DNA of 64,000 bases from positions 62,001 to 126,000 of the forward strand of contig JAFKKH010000012.1 in assembly GCA_017305665.1 (NCBI GenBank), read 5' to 3'. Below the pieces are notes generated by a model. That model was not told where the DNA came from, made no database searches, and saw only the letters and a program-made list of their open reading frames with translations. This stretch comes from Hyphomicrobiales bacterium. GTDB taxonomy: Bacteria; Pseudomonadota; Alphaproteobacteria; Rhizobiales; Xanthobacteraceae. Position numbers and translations under genes: made by a program. This document shows positions 52,399 through 60,122 of the stretch, in pieces (position 1 is the stretch's first letter; each line of letters opens with the position of its first letter).

Positions 52399-53546
52399 GT
52401 ACGCAACGTCTCGGCATCATCATGAACGGCGTCACCGGGCGGATGGGGCTCAACCAGCATTTGATCCGCTCCATCGTCGCGATCCGGGATTCCGGCGGCG
52501 TTCTGCTGTCGAACGGCGACCGCATGATGCCCGATCCGATCCTGGTCGGCCGCGATGCCGGCAAGGTCGAGCGCCTTGCCAAGCAGTTCAACGTGACGCG
52601 CTGGACCACCGATCTCGATAAGGCGCTGGCCGACAAGAACGACACGATCTTCTTCGATGCCGCCACGACGCAGGCGCGCCCGGCGCTGCTGACCAAGGCG
52701 ATCAACGCCGGCAAGCACGTCTACTGCGAGAAGCCGATCGCGACCGGGCTCAAGGAGGCCGTTGACGTGGTGAAGCTCGCCAACGCCAGGGGTGTGAAGC
52801 ACGGCACGGTGCAGGACAAGCTGTTCCTGCCGGGGCTGAAGAAGCTCGCCTTTCTGCGCGACTCCGGGTTCTTCGGCCGCATGCTGTCGGTGCGCGGCGA
52901 GTTCGGCTACTGGGTGTTCGAGGGCGACTGGCAGGAAGCGCAGCGCCCGTCGTGGAACTATCGCAGCGAGGATGGCGGCGGCATCATCCTCGATATGGTC
53001 TGTCACTGGCGCTACGTGCTCGACAACCTGTTCGGCGAGGTCGAGAGCGTGATGTGCCTCGGAACGACCGATATCCCCGAACGTTGGGACGAGCAGAACA
53101 AGAAGTACAAGGCGACCGCTGACGACTCGGCGTATGCGACGTTCCAGCTCAAGGGTGGCGTCATCGCCCACATCAACATGTCCTGGGTGACGCGGGTCTA
53201 TCGCGACGATCTGGTCACCTTCCAGGTCGACGGCACCCATGGTTCCGCGGTCGCAGGCCTGACGGACTGCATGATCCAGGCGCGGCAAGCGACGCCACGG
53301 CCAGTGTGGAATCCGGACGAGAAACGGCTGCACGATTTCTACGGCGATTGGCAGAGGCTTCCGGACAACGTCGTCTACGACAACGGCTTCAAGGAGCAGT
53401 GGGAGATGTTCATTCGCCACGTCTGTGAGGATGCGCCCTACAAGTACACGCTGCTGGAGGGCGCCAAGGGCGTGCAGCTTGCGGAGTGCGCATTGCAGAG
53501 CTGGAAGGAACGGCGTTTCGTCGACGTTGCGCCGATCAAGGTCTGA
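52395..53546 (+). CDS. Gfo/Idh/MocA family oxidoreductase
   Basis: A 383-residue NAD(P)-dependent dehydrogenase family protein. The N-terminal Rossmann motif is GVTGRMG, and the conserved EKP motif is present in HVYCEKPIATGLKEA (lysine). The C-terminal barrel domain contains WNYRSEDGGGIILDMVCHW. It likely oxidises a hydroxyl of a sugar, inositol or sugar acid with NAD(P)+. It starts within the stop of the enolase-superfamily gene (ATGA) and ends 12 bases before the DUF993 gene, so the genes are coupled. Confidence 0.85.
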   Translation: MSTQRLGIIMNGVTGRMGLNQHLIRSIVAIRDSGGVLLSNGDRMMPDPILVGRDAGKVERLAKQFNVTRWTTDLDKALADKNDTIFFDAATTQARPALLTKAINAGKHVYCEKPIATGLKEAVDVVKLANARGVKHGTVQDKLFLPGLKKLAFLRDSGFFGRMLSVRGEFGYWVFEGDWQEAQRPSWNYRSEDGGGIILDMVCHWRYVLDNLFGEVESVMCLGTTDIPERWDEQNKKYKATADDSAYATFQLKGGVIAHINMSWVTRVYRDDLVTFQVDGTHGSAVAGLTDCMIQARQATPRPVWNPDEKRLHDFYGDWQRLPDNVVYDNGFKEQWEMFIRHVCEDAPYKYTLLEGAKGVQLAECALQSWKERRFVDVAPIKV

Positions 53547-53558
53547 GAGGGCCCGATC

Positions 53559-54752
53559 ATGAACAAGCCGGTGCTGCCGATGTCGTCGCTATCCGTAAGG
53601 TTGCCGCGCGCGGACCGTTCGCTCGAGACCTATCGCCTCGCGGCCTCGCGGGTGTTTCCGGCGAAGCTCGAGGGCACGCTGAACCGCGTCGCGTTCTCGG
53701 CGGCGCATGTGGTCGCCGATCCGCTCGCCGATGGCGATCCATGGCTGACGTCCGCGATCGACTGGGACAAGACCATTGCCTTTCGCGAATATGTCTGGGG
53801 CCTCGGCCTCGGCGTGGCGGAAGCCATGGACACCGCGCAGCGCGGCATGGGATTGGACTGGCCGACCTCGCTCGAATTGATCCAGCGCTCGGTCAGGGCT
53901 GCGAAGGCCAATGGCAATGCGCTGGTGTTCTCCGGCGCCGGCACCGATCATCTTCCGCCCGAGAATGCGAAATCGCTCGACGACGTGATCCGCGCTTATG
54001 AGGAGCAGATCGCGGCGGTGGAGAAGGCCGGCGGGCGGATTATCCTGATGGCGTCGCGCGCGCTGGCGAAGCTCGGCCGCAGCGCCGACGACTATGCGAA
54101 GGTCTACAACCGCGTGCTGTCGCAGGTGCGCGAGCCTGTCATCATCCATTGGCTCGGCGACATGTTCGACCCGGCGCTGGCGAATTATTGGGGTACATCC
54201 AGCCTCGATACGGCAATGGATACCGCGGTCGTCATCATCAACGCCAACGCTGCGAAGGTCGATGGCGTCAAGGTTTCGCTGCTCGACAAGCAGCGCGAGA
54301 TCGACATGCGCCGCCGTCTCGACAAAAACGTGAGGATGTATACCGGCGACGACTTCAACTATGCCGAACTGATCGCCGGCGACGACAAAGGCTTTTCTCA
54401 CGCGCTGCTCGGCATCTTCGATGCCATCGCGCCGGCAGCATCCTATGCGCTGTCGCGGCTCGCGGCGGGGGATGAAAAGGGTTTCCACGACGTGCTCGGT
54501 CCGACGGTGCCGCTGTCGCGGCATATCTTCAAGGCGCCGACGCGCTTCTACAAGACCGGCATCGTTTTCATGGCCTATCTCAACGGCCATCAGGATCACT
54601 TCACCATGGTCGGCGGGCAGGAGAGCGCGCGCTCGACGCTGCATCTCGCCGAGCTGTTCCGGCTCGCCGATCAGGCAGGCCTGCTCGCGAATCCCGAACT
54701 GGCGACACAGCGCATGAAAATTGTTATGAGCGCGCGCGGAATCGACGCCTGA
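53559..54752 (+). CDS. DUF993 family protein (dihydrodipicolinate synthase-like annotation)
   Basis: A 397-residue cytosolic protein. It matches DUF993, a family annotated as dihydrodipicolinate synthase-like: the N-terminal SSLSVRLPRADRSLETYRLA, AFREYVWGLGLGVAEAMDTA, and AGGRIILMASRALAK resemble such proteins. A Schiff-base lysine was not identified with certainty. A C-C bond cleavage (aldolase-type) or hydrolysis step is a reasonable guess after dehydration and oxidation. Its start lies 12 bases after the Gfo/Idh stop and its stop shares a base with the next start. Confidence 0.75.
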   Translation: MNKPVLPMSSLSVRLPRADRSLETYRLAASRVFPAKLEGTLNRVAFSAAHVVADPLADGDPWLTSAIDWDKTIAFREYVWGLGLGVAEAMDTAQRGMGLDWPTSLELIQRSVRAAKANGNALVFSGAGTDHLPPENAKSLDDVIRAYEEQIAAVEKAGGRIILMASRALAKLGRSADDYAKVYNRVLSQVREPVIIHWLGDMFDPALANYWGTSSLDTAMDTAVVIINANAAKVDGVKVSLLDKQREIDMRRRLDKNVRMYTGDDFNYAELIAGDDKGFSHALLGIFDAIAPAASYALSRLAAGDEKGFHDVLGPTVPLSRHIFKAPTRFYKTGIVFMAYLNGHQDHFTMVGGQESARSTLHLAELFRLADQAGLLANPELATQRMKIVMSARGIDA

Positions 54753-55615
54753 TGCGGGATTTCTCCAACGATCATCGCTGGCTGTCGCTGAACACGGCGA
54801 CGGTCCGCAAGCAGGGTGACTTCGCGCAAATCGTTGATGCCTGCGCACGGCACGGCATCCGTGCCATCGATCCCTGGCGCGATCAGGTTGCGGCCATCGG
54901 CCTCGACCGCGCGGTCAAGGTGGTGCGCGACGCGGGCCTCGATCTCTCGGGCTATTGCCGCGGCGGAATGTTCACGGCCGATGATGCCCATCGTCAGGCG
55001 GCGCGCGACGACAACCGTCGCGCCGTTGATGAAGCGAAGGCGCTCGGCGCGTCCTGTATCGTGCTGGTGGTGGGCGGCCTGCCGCAATATTCGCGACCGG
55101 GCAGCGCGCCATCGAAGAATATCGGCGTGGCCCATGCGCAAGTCGAGGATGGCATTGCGGAGCTGCTGGATTATGCGAAGCAGGCGAGCATGCCGCTGGC
55201 GATCGAACCGTTGCATCCGGCCTATGCGGCGGATCGCGCTTGCGTCAACACCATGCGGCAGGCGCTCGATATCTGCGACCGGCTCGATCCGTCACGGTCC
55301 GGCGCAGTTGGCGTCGCGCTCGACGTCTATCATGTCTGGTGGGACTTTGAGTTGCTGACGCAGATCGAACGGGCCGGCAAAAATCGTCTGCTGGCGTTTC
55401 ACGTCTGCGACTGGCTGGTGCCGACAAAGGATATCCTCAACGATCGCGGCATGATGGGCGACGGCGTGATCGATATCAAATCGGTGCGGGCCGCTGTCGA
55501 GGCGCAGGGCTTTGCCGGCTATTCGGAGATCGAGATTTTTTCCGACGACTGGTGGGGCAGGCCGATGGATGACGTGATCCGCACCTGCATCGAGCGGCAT
55601 CGCACGGTGGTGTAA
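54752..55615 (+). CDS. Sugar phosphate isomerase/epimerase-like (AP endonuclease 2 fold) protein
   Basis: A 287-residue TIM-barrel protein of the xylose isomerase-like fold. Metal-binding-type residues are seen in IEPLHPAYAADRACVN (Glu), ALDVYHVWWD (Asp, His), AFHVCDWLVP (His) and EIEIFSDDWW (Glu). It probably interconverts a keto/aldo sugar or related acid. It overlaps the DUF993 stop by one base and ends the run of coupled genes; the next gene, a P450, is convergent. Together with the DUF993 and Gfo/Idh proteins it may define a sugar-acid or inositol-like pathway. Confidence 0.82.
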   Translation: MRDFSNDHRWLSLNTATVRKQGDFAQIVDACARHGIRAIDPWRDQVAAIGLDRAVKVVRDAGLDLSGYCRGGMFTADDAHRQAARDDNRRAVDEAKALGASCIVLVVGGLPQYSRPGSAPSKNIGVAHAQVEDGIAELLDYAKQASMPLAIEPLHPAYAADRACVNTMRQALDICDRLDPSRSGAVGVALDVYHVWWDFELLTQIERAGKNRLLAFHVCDWLVPTKDILNDRGMMGDGVIDIKSVRAAVEAQGFAGYSEIEIFSDDWWGRPMDDVIRTCIERHRTVV

Positions 55616-55620
55616 CGGTC

Positions 55621-56862
55621 CTAGCGGATCGCACACGGTATACTGACGAATCCCCGAAACCGCGCACGCAAGCCACGGACCGGCGTGCCGGAAATCCTGT
55701 AGTTCGGAAATCGCGCCAGGAAGCGCGAGATCGCGATGGTCCCTTCGAGCCGCGCCAGCGCCATGCCGGCGCATTGGTGCGGGCCGGTGATGAAGGCGAG
55801 GTGGCGGTTCGGGGTGCGGCCGACATCGAGCCGCTCGGGATCGGGAAATTGCACAGGATCGCGATTGGCCGCGCCGATGCATAGTGTCACGAATGTGCCC
55901 GCCGGCATGGCGATGCCGCCGATCTCGACCGCTTCGGTGGTCATGCGGTTGCCGAGCTGGTTGGAGCTTTCGAAGCGCAGGATTTCCTCGACCGCTGTCT
56001 TGATCAATGAGGGATCGTCGATCAGGCGCTGCTTCTGGTCCGGGTTTTGCCACAGCGCGACCAGCCCGTTACCGATCAGGTTGGTGGTGGTCTCGTGGCC
56101 GGCGTTGAGCAGAAAGATGCAGTTGTGCAGAAGTTCCCTCGCGGTCAGCCGCTCGCCGCTGTCCTCGCCCTGGATCAACCGCGTCAGCACGTCGCGGTCG
56201 GGATTGCCGGGCTTCTGCCGCCGGCGCTCGACGAGTGTTTCGAGGTAGGCGAGAAAGTCCTTCACCGCGGTGTTGCCGCGCGCGAACGCTTCCGGCGAAA
56301 TCACCGGCTCGAGCGCGCCGAGGATCGCAAGCGACCAGTCGCGCAACGGCTCGCGCTCGTCGTGCGGCACGTCGAGCAGGTTGCCGATCACTTCCACCGG
56401 AATAGCTGACGCGTAGTCGCCGATCAGTTCGACGCCGCCCTTCTCGCCCTTGACAGCGAGTTCGTCGAGCAGCCGGTCGACCAGCGCGACGACATAAGGC
56501 TCCATCTCGGCGATGGCGCGCGGCGACAGCGCGCCCATCATCAGCCGCCGCACGCGCGTGTGGGACGGCGGGTCGTTGAACACGAGGCTTGTGGTGTGAT
56601 GCTCGTAGAGCAGGGAGTCGCCGTATTTCGGCTTGAACTCGCGTTTCTTGTCGGAACTGAACTGTCTGGTGTTCTTGTAGATCGCGACGAGGTCGTCGTA
56701 GCGGGTCAGGAAATAGCTGCCGTTCGGCATGCGCTTGACCGGATCGGTCTCCCGCAGTGCACGATAAATTGGGTAGGGATCGGCATAGAAGTCCGGTGTC
56801 AGCTTCTCGATATCGAAGCCTGCCGCCATATCCCGTGTAGCGCCGTCCATGCTGCCATTCAC
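55621..56862 (-). CDS. Cytochrome P450
   Basis: A 413-residue soluble P450. The haem loop FITGPHQCAG carries the axial cysteine near residue 361; ILRFESSNQLGNR contains the E-x-x-R core (EILR); the I-helix has LNAGHETTTNLIGN with the conserved E-T-T. It differs clearly from the CYP199-like P450 at 40710; it is closer to CYP107/CYP197-like bacterial enzymes in appearance, but I cannot name the family with certainty. It has no adjacent redox partner. ATG at 56862 is used. It is divergent from the ThDP decarboxylase pair by about 100 bases. Confidence 0.88.
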   Translation of the reverse strand: MNGSMDGATRDMAAGFDIEKLTPDFYADPYPIYRALRETDPVKRMPNGSYFLTRYDDLVAIYKNTRQFSSDKKREFKPKYGDSLLYEHHTTSLVFNDPPSHTRVRRLMMGALSPRAIAEMEPYVVALVDRLLDELAVKGEKGGVELIGDYASAIPVEVIGNLLDVPHDEREPLRDWSLAILGALEPVISPEAFARGNTAVKDFLAYLETLVERRRQKPGNPDRDVLTRLIQGEDSGERLTARELLHNCIFLLNAGHETTTNLIGNGLVALWQNPDQKQRLIDDPSLIKTAVEEILRFESSNQLGNRMTTEAVEIGGIAMPAGTFVTLCIGAANRDPVQFPDPERLDVGRTPNRHLAFITGPHQCAGMALARLEGTIAISRFLARFPNYRISGTPVRGLRARFRGFVSIPCAIR

Positions 56863-56963
56863 TCCCTGCGGGCGGTTATACCGTTTTCGCCCTTCTCACA
56901 TCCGCTACACAGTCTAGACTTGGTCCACTGAATCACAACCCCGCCGCTTATCGGATCAATCAC

Positions 56964-57509
56964 ATGCAAGCTGAAACCAAAGCCGCCGCCGATGGCGCGC
57001 CGGCCTGGCCCGAGGACATCTTTCAGAGCCTCAAGCGTTACGACGTCCGGCAGGTGGCCTATGTGCCCGATGCTGGCCATTCGCATCTGATCGAGCGCGT
57101 GATCGGCGAACCCTCGATGCGTGCGGTATCGCTGACGACCGAGGAGGAGGGGATCGCGCTGATGGCCGGCGCATGGACAGGCGGGCAGCGCAGCGTGCTG
57201 CTGATGCAGTCGAGCGGCGTCGGCAACTGCATCAACATGCTGTCGCTGGTTCAGATTTTCAGCCTGCCGTTCCTGACTGTCGTGACCATGCGCGGTGAGT
57301 GGGGCGAGTTCAATCCGTGGCAGGTGCCGATGGGCTCGACCACGGCCGGCGTCCTTGAATTGAGCGGCGTGCATGTGTTGCGCGCGACGACGCCGGAGGA
57401 GGTGGTCGACGTGATGGAGGCGGCCGCATCGCAGGCCTACAATGCCTGCACGCCGACGGCGGTGCTGCTGTCGCAACGCTTGATCGGGGCAAAGGTGTTC
57501 GTGAAATGA
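56964..57509 (+). CDS. ThDP-dependent decarboxylase, alpha (N-terminal) subunit
   Basis: A 181-residue protein corresponding to the pyrimidine-binding half of a ThDP decarboxylase. The ThDP-activating glutamate is in SLTTEEEGIALMAGAW; other landmarks are QSSGVGNCINMLSL and LPFLTVVTMRGEWGE. The size and split form resemble ComD of sulfopyruvate decarboxylase and phosphonopyruvate decarboxylase halves. It overlaps the beta gene by four bases. It needs the next protein for activity. Substrate unknown (a 2-oxo acid). Confidence 0.85.
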   Translation: MQAETKAAADGAPAWPEDIFQSLKRYDVRQVAYVPDAGHSHLIERVIGEPSMRAVSLTTEEEGIALMAGAWTGGQRSVLLMQSSGVGNCINMLSLVQIFSLPFLTVVTMRGEWGEFNPWQVPMGSTTAGVLELSGVHVLRATTPEEVVDVMEAAASQAYNACTPTAVLLSQRLIGAKVFVK

Positions 57510-58096
57510 GCAAGACCAATCTTCTCGAGCGTCGCGCCGTCGTCGCAACATTGCTGGACGGTCGCAAGAACGCCATCGCAGTCGGCGGCCTCGGCGCCTC
57601 GACCTACGATATCGCCGCGGCGGGCGATCACGACCGCAACTTCTATCTGTGGGGCGGCATGGGCGGCGCCGTGATGATCGGCCTCGGGCTCGCGCTGGCG
57701 CAGCCGAAGACACCGGTGGTCGTCATCACGGGCGACGGCGAAATGCTGATGGGTATCGGCAGCCTCGCCACCGTGGCGCTGCAGAAGCCCGCCAACCTGT
57801 CGATCGTGGTGCTCGACAACGAGCGCTATGGCGAGACGGGCGGGCAGGCGAGCCATACATCGGGCTCGGTCGACCTGGTCGGAGTGGCCCGCAGTTGCGG
57901 AATCGCGGACGCGCGGTCGATCGCCACCATGGCGGAAATTGCGGCCTTCGCAGCCTCGATGCAGGACGTTGCCGCCGGGCCCCGATTCGCCAGCGTCAAG
58001 ATCGACGGCGCCAATCTGGAGCGGGTGCTGGCTAACCGCGACGGAACGTTTATCGTTTCCCGTATTCGTCAATCGCTTGGATTTATGCCAATTTAA
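57506..58096 (+). CDS. ThDP-dependent decarboxylase, beta (ThDP-binding) subunit
   Basis: A 196-residue protein with the ThDP pyrophosphate motif GDGEMLMGIGSLATVAL followed by the closing asparagine in VVLDNERYGETGGQ. This is the other half of a split decarboxylase, like ComE. With the alpha subunit it should decarboxylate a 2-oxo acid to an aldehyde or carboligate. The neighbours are a P450 on the left and a TetR regulator/RND pump on the right, giving no clear pathway. Confidence 0.87.
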   Translation: MSKTNLLERRAVVATLLDGRKNAIAVGGLGASTYDIAAAGDHDRNFYLWGGMGGAVMIGLGLALAQPKTPVVVITGDGEMLMGIGSLATVALQKPANLSIVVLDNERYGETGGQASHTSGSVDLVGVARSCGIADARSIATMAEIAAFAASMQDVAAGPRFASVKIDGANLERVLANRDGTFIVSRIRQSLGFMPI

Positions 58097-58129
58097 GCTG
58101 CATTTGGGTTGATGCGGTGCAGCATTTCC

Positions 58130-58158
58130 TTGACTTTCGCTGAAGTGAGTGCTTACTC
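58130..58158 (+). promoter_or_regulatory. Promoter of the TetR-RND operon
   Basis: TTGACT (58130-58135) and TTACTC (58153-58158) with 17 bases between; the -10 is covered by the operator at 58145. Confidence 0.55.
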
Positions 58159-58160
58159 AC
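58145..58160. promoter_or_regulatory. Candidate TetR operator GTGAGT-GCTT-ACTCAC
   Basis: A perfect 6-base inverted repeat with a four-base spacer, eight bases before the TetR start codon and overlapping its -10. The TGAGT/ACTCA arms are like those in operators of TetR-type regulators of RND pumps. Confidence 0.6.
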
Positions 58161-58167
58161 GTCCGCC

Positions 58168-58890
58168 ATGAGCAACCTGCGGATGACCAGCGATCTGCGC
58201 CGGGAGTTAATCCTGAGCGCCGCGAAGCGATGCTTCGCGCGCTATGGCTTTGCGGGCACAACCACCAAGAGCGTCGCCGCCGCCGCCTCGATCTCCGAAG
58301 CGCTGCTGTTCAAGCATTTCCCGAGCAAGTCGGCGCTTTATGCCGAAATCCTCGCGGAGGCTTGCGAGACCGATCCGGCGCTGCACCGGCTGCTCGATCT
58401 CGAGCCCTCGACGGAGACACTGGTCGTCCTCATCCGTGGCATGGTCGAGCACTTTCTGAGTGCCTCCGCCTCGCCGGATCAACAGGAAGCCCAGCGTCTG
58501 CGCCTCATGATCTCGAGTCAGCTCGATGACGGCGAATTCGCCCGGTTGTTGTACGAGAAGATCAAGGATCTGATCGGTTCGATCTTCACGCTGTCGCTTG
58601 AGCGCGCGATTGCCGCCGGCGATGCCGTGCCGGTCGGCCGTGAGCCGCTCAACCTGTTCTGGTTTGCGCACCACACGGTGCTCATGATGGTTTTGACCAA
58701 GCTCCCCTCGGTCCCGGCCCTGTCATATGGCGCGGCGCCCGATCTGGAGCGGCAGGTCTGTGAATTCATTCTTCGTGGAATTGGTCTGGATGCGAAGGCA
58801 ATTGCCTTGCATCTGGACCGGGAACCTGTATTCAACGCCGCCCACACGTCGGCCGGGGAAGCTCAGACGTCGGCCGCAGAAAGTGCATGA
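58168..58890 (+). CDS. TetR family regulator of the adjacent RND efflux genes
   Basis: A 240-residue regulator with an N-terminal helix-turn-helix (RRELILSAAKRCFARYGFAGTT, split as CFARYGFAGTTTKSVAAAA, EALLFKHFPSKSALYAEIL) and a C-terminal regulatory domain. It ends two bases before the start of the RND adaptor gene, and a palindrome lies in its own promoter, so it is expected to repress itself and the efflux genes. The tail after residue 215 is polar. No drug-binding specificity can be read. Confidence 0.88.
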   Translation: MSNLRMTSDLRRELILSAAKRCFARYGFAGTTTKSVAAAASISEALLFKHFPSKSALYAEILAEACETDPALHRLLDLEPSTETLVVLIRGMVEHFLSASASPDQQEAQRLRLMISSQLDDGEFARLLYEKIKDLIGSIFTLSLERAIAAGDAVPVGREPLNLFWFAHHTVLMMVLTKLPSVPALSYGAAPDLERQVCEFILRGIGLDAKAIALHLDREPVFNAAHTSAGEAQTSAAESA

Positions 58891-58891
58891 C

Positions 58892-60103
58892 ATGACGATC
58901 ACATCAGAAGGCAAGACCGGGAATCAGACGAATCCCGGAGCGCCGCAGGTCGGTGAGAAACCGCGCAAACGGCCCGTGCACATGGTGCGCTGGTTCGCCA
59001 TCGTGGGCCTGCTGCTCGTGCTGCTGGTCGGCGGGCTGGTGGGATTCAACGCGTTCCGCGCCCACATGATCGCGCAGTTCTTCGCCAACAACAAGCCGCC
59101 GCCGGCCTCAGTGACGGTCGCCGAGGCGAAGTCCGAAGTCGTCCCCAACCTGCTGACGGCGGTCGGCGATCTCGCCGCCGTACACCAGGTCAACGTCACT
59201 TCGGATGTGAGTGGCCGCATCACCGGCATCATGTTCAAGGCGGGTTCGCATGTGAACAAGGGCGCGCCGCTCGTGCAATTGTTCGACGGTCCCGACCAGG
59301 GCGATCTCGCCAGCTTCAAGGCGCAGGCAACCGTTGCCAAGCTGTCGCTGGATCGTGCGCAGCAATTGGCCGCGCGTCAGTTCGGGCCCCAGGCGACGGT
59401 TGATCAGGCGCAGGCTGCGTATGATCAGGCCAACGCCGGCATCGCAAAGACCGAAGCGATCATTTCGCAGAAGCTCGTCCGCGCGCCGTTCGACGGCGAA
59501 CTCGGCGTGCGTCACGTCGAAATTGGCCAGTTCCTGACCGCGGGTACGCAGATCGTGTCGCTGACCGATCTGTCGACGCTGTATGCGAACTTCACGGTGA
59601 CGGAAAAGGACAGTGGCCAGCTCAAAGTCGGTCAAACGGTCCGCATCGCGGTCGATGCCTATCCTGGCCGTACCTTTGACGGCAAGATCACTACGGTCGA
59701 ACCGCAGATATCGACCGATACGCGCAACATCCGCGTTCAGGCGACGATCGCCAATCCCGATCACATCCTGAAGCCCGGCATGTTCGCGACCACGACGGTG
59801 GTGCTGCCGGACAAGCCGGCGGTCATCACCGTTCCGGAAACGGCGGTGGACTACACGCTGTATGGTGACTCGGTCTATCTCATCGCCGAAAAGAAGGGTG
59901 CTGATGGCAAGACCAGCCTGACGGCTGTTCGGACTTTTGTTCAGACCGGCGACCGGGTCGACGGACGCGCCATCATCACCAGCGGCGTGAAGGCTGGCGA
60001 TCGCGTGGTCGCGGTCGGGCAACTCAAGCTCCAATCCGGCGCCGCGGTGACGATCTCGGCCGATCCGGGGCCGCCGATCCCCGCCAAACCGCCGCTGTAC
60101 TGA
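58892..60103 (+). CDS. RND efflux periplasmic adaptor subunit
   Basis: A 403-residue membrane-fusion protein with one N-terminal membrane segment (WFAIVGLLLVLLVGGLVGFNA). The first lipoyl-like half (ASVTVAEAKSEVVPNLLTAV, then VTSDVSGRITGIMFKAGSHV) precedes an alpha-hairpin (LDRAQQLAARQ region) and the second lipoyl half (SQKLVRAPFDGELGVRHVE). The C-terminus ends in Pro-rich PPIPAKPPLY. It links the RND permease at 60123 with an outer-membrane factor encoded elsewhere. It begins one base after the TetR stop, in the same operon. Confidence 0.92.
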   Translation: MTITSEGKTGNQTNPGAPQVGEKPRKRPVHMVRWFAIVGLLLVLLVGGLVGFNAFRAHMIAQFFANNKPPPASVTVAEAKSEVVPNLLTAVGDLAAVHQVNVTSDVSGRITGIMFKAGSHVNKGAPLVQLFDGPDQGDLASFKAQATVAKLSLDRAQQLAARQFGPQATVDQAQAAYDQANAGIAKTEAIISQKLVRAPFDGELGVRHVEIGQFLTAGTQIVSLTDLSTLYANFTVTEKDSGQLKVGQTVRIAVDAYPGRTFDGKITTVEPQISTDTRNIRVQATIANPDHILKPGMFATTTVVLPDKPAVITVPETAVDYTLYGDSVYLIAEKKGADGKTSLTAVRTFVQTGDRVDGRAIITSGVKAGDRVVAVGQLKLQSGAAVTISADPGPPIPAKPPLY

Positions 60104-60122
60104 GCGACCGGAGCCTATCGCA

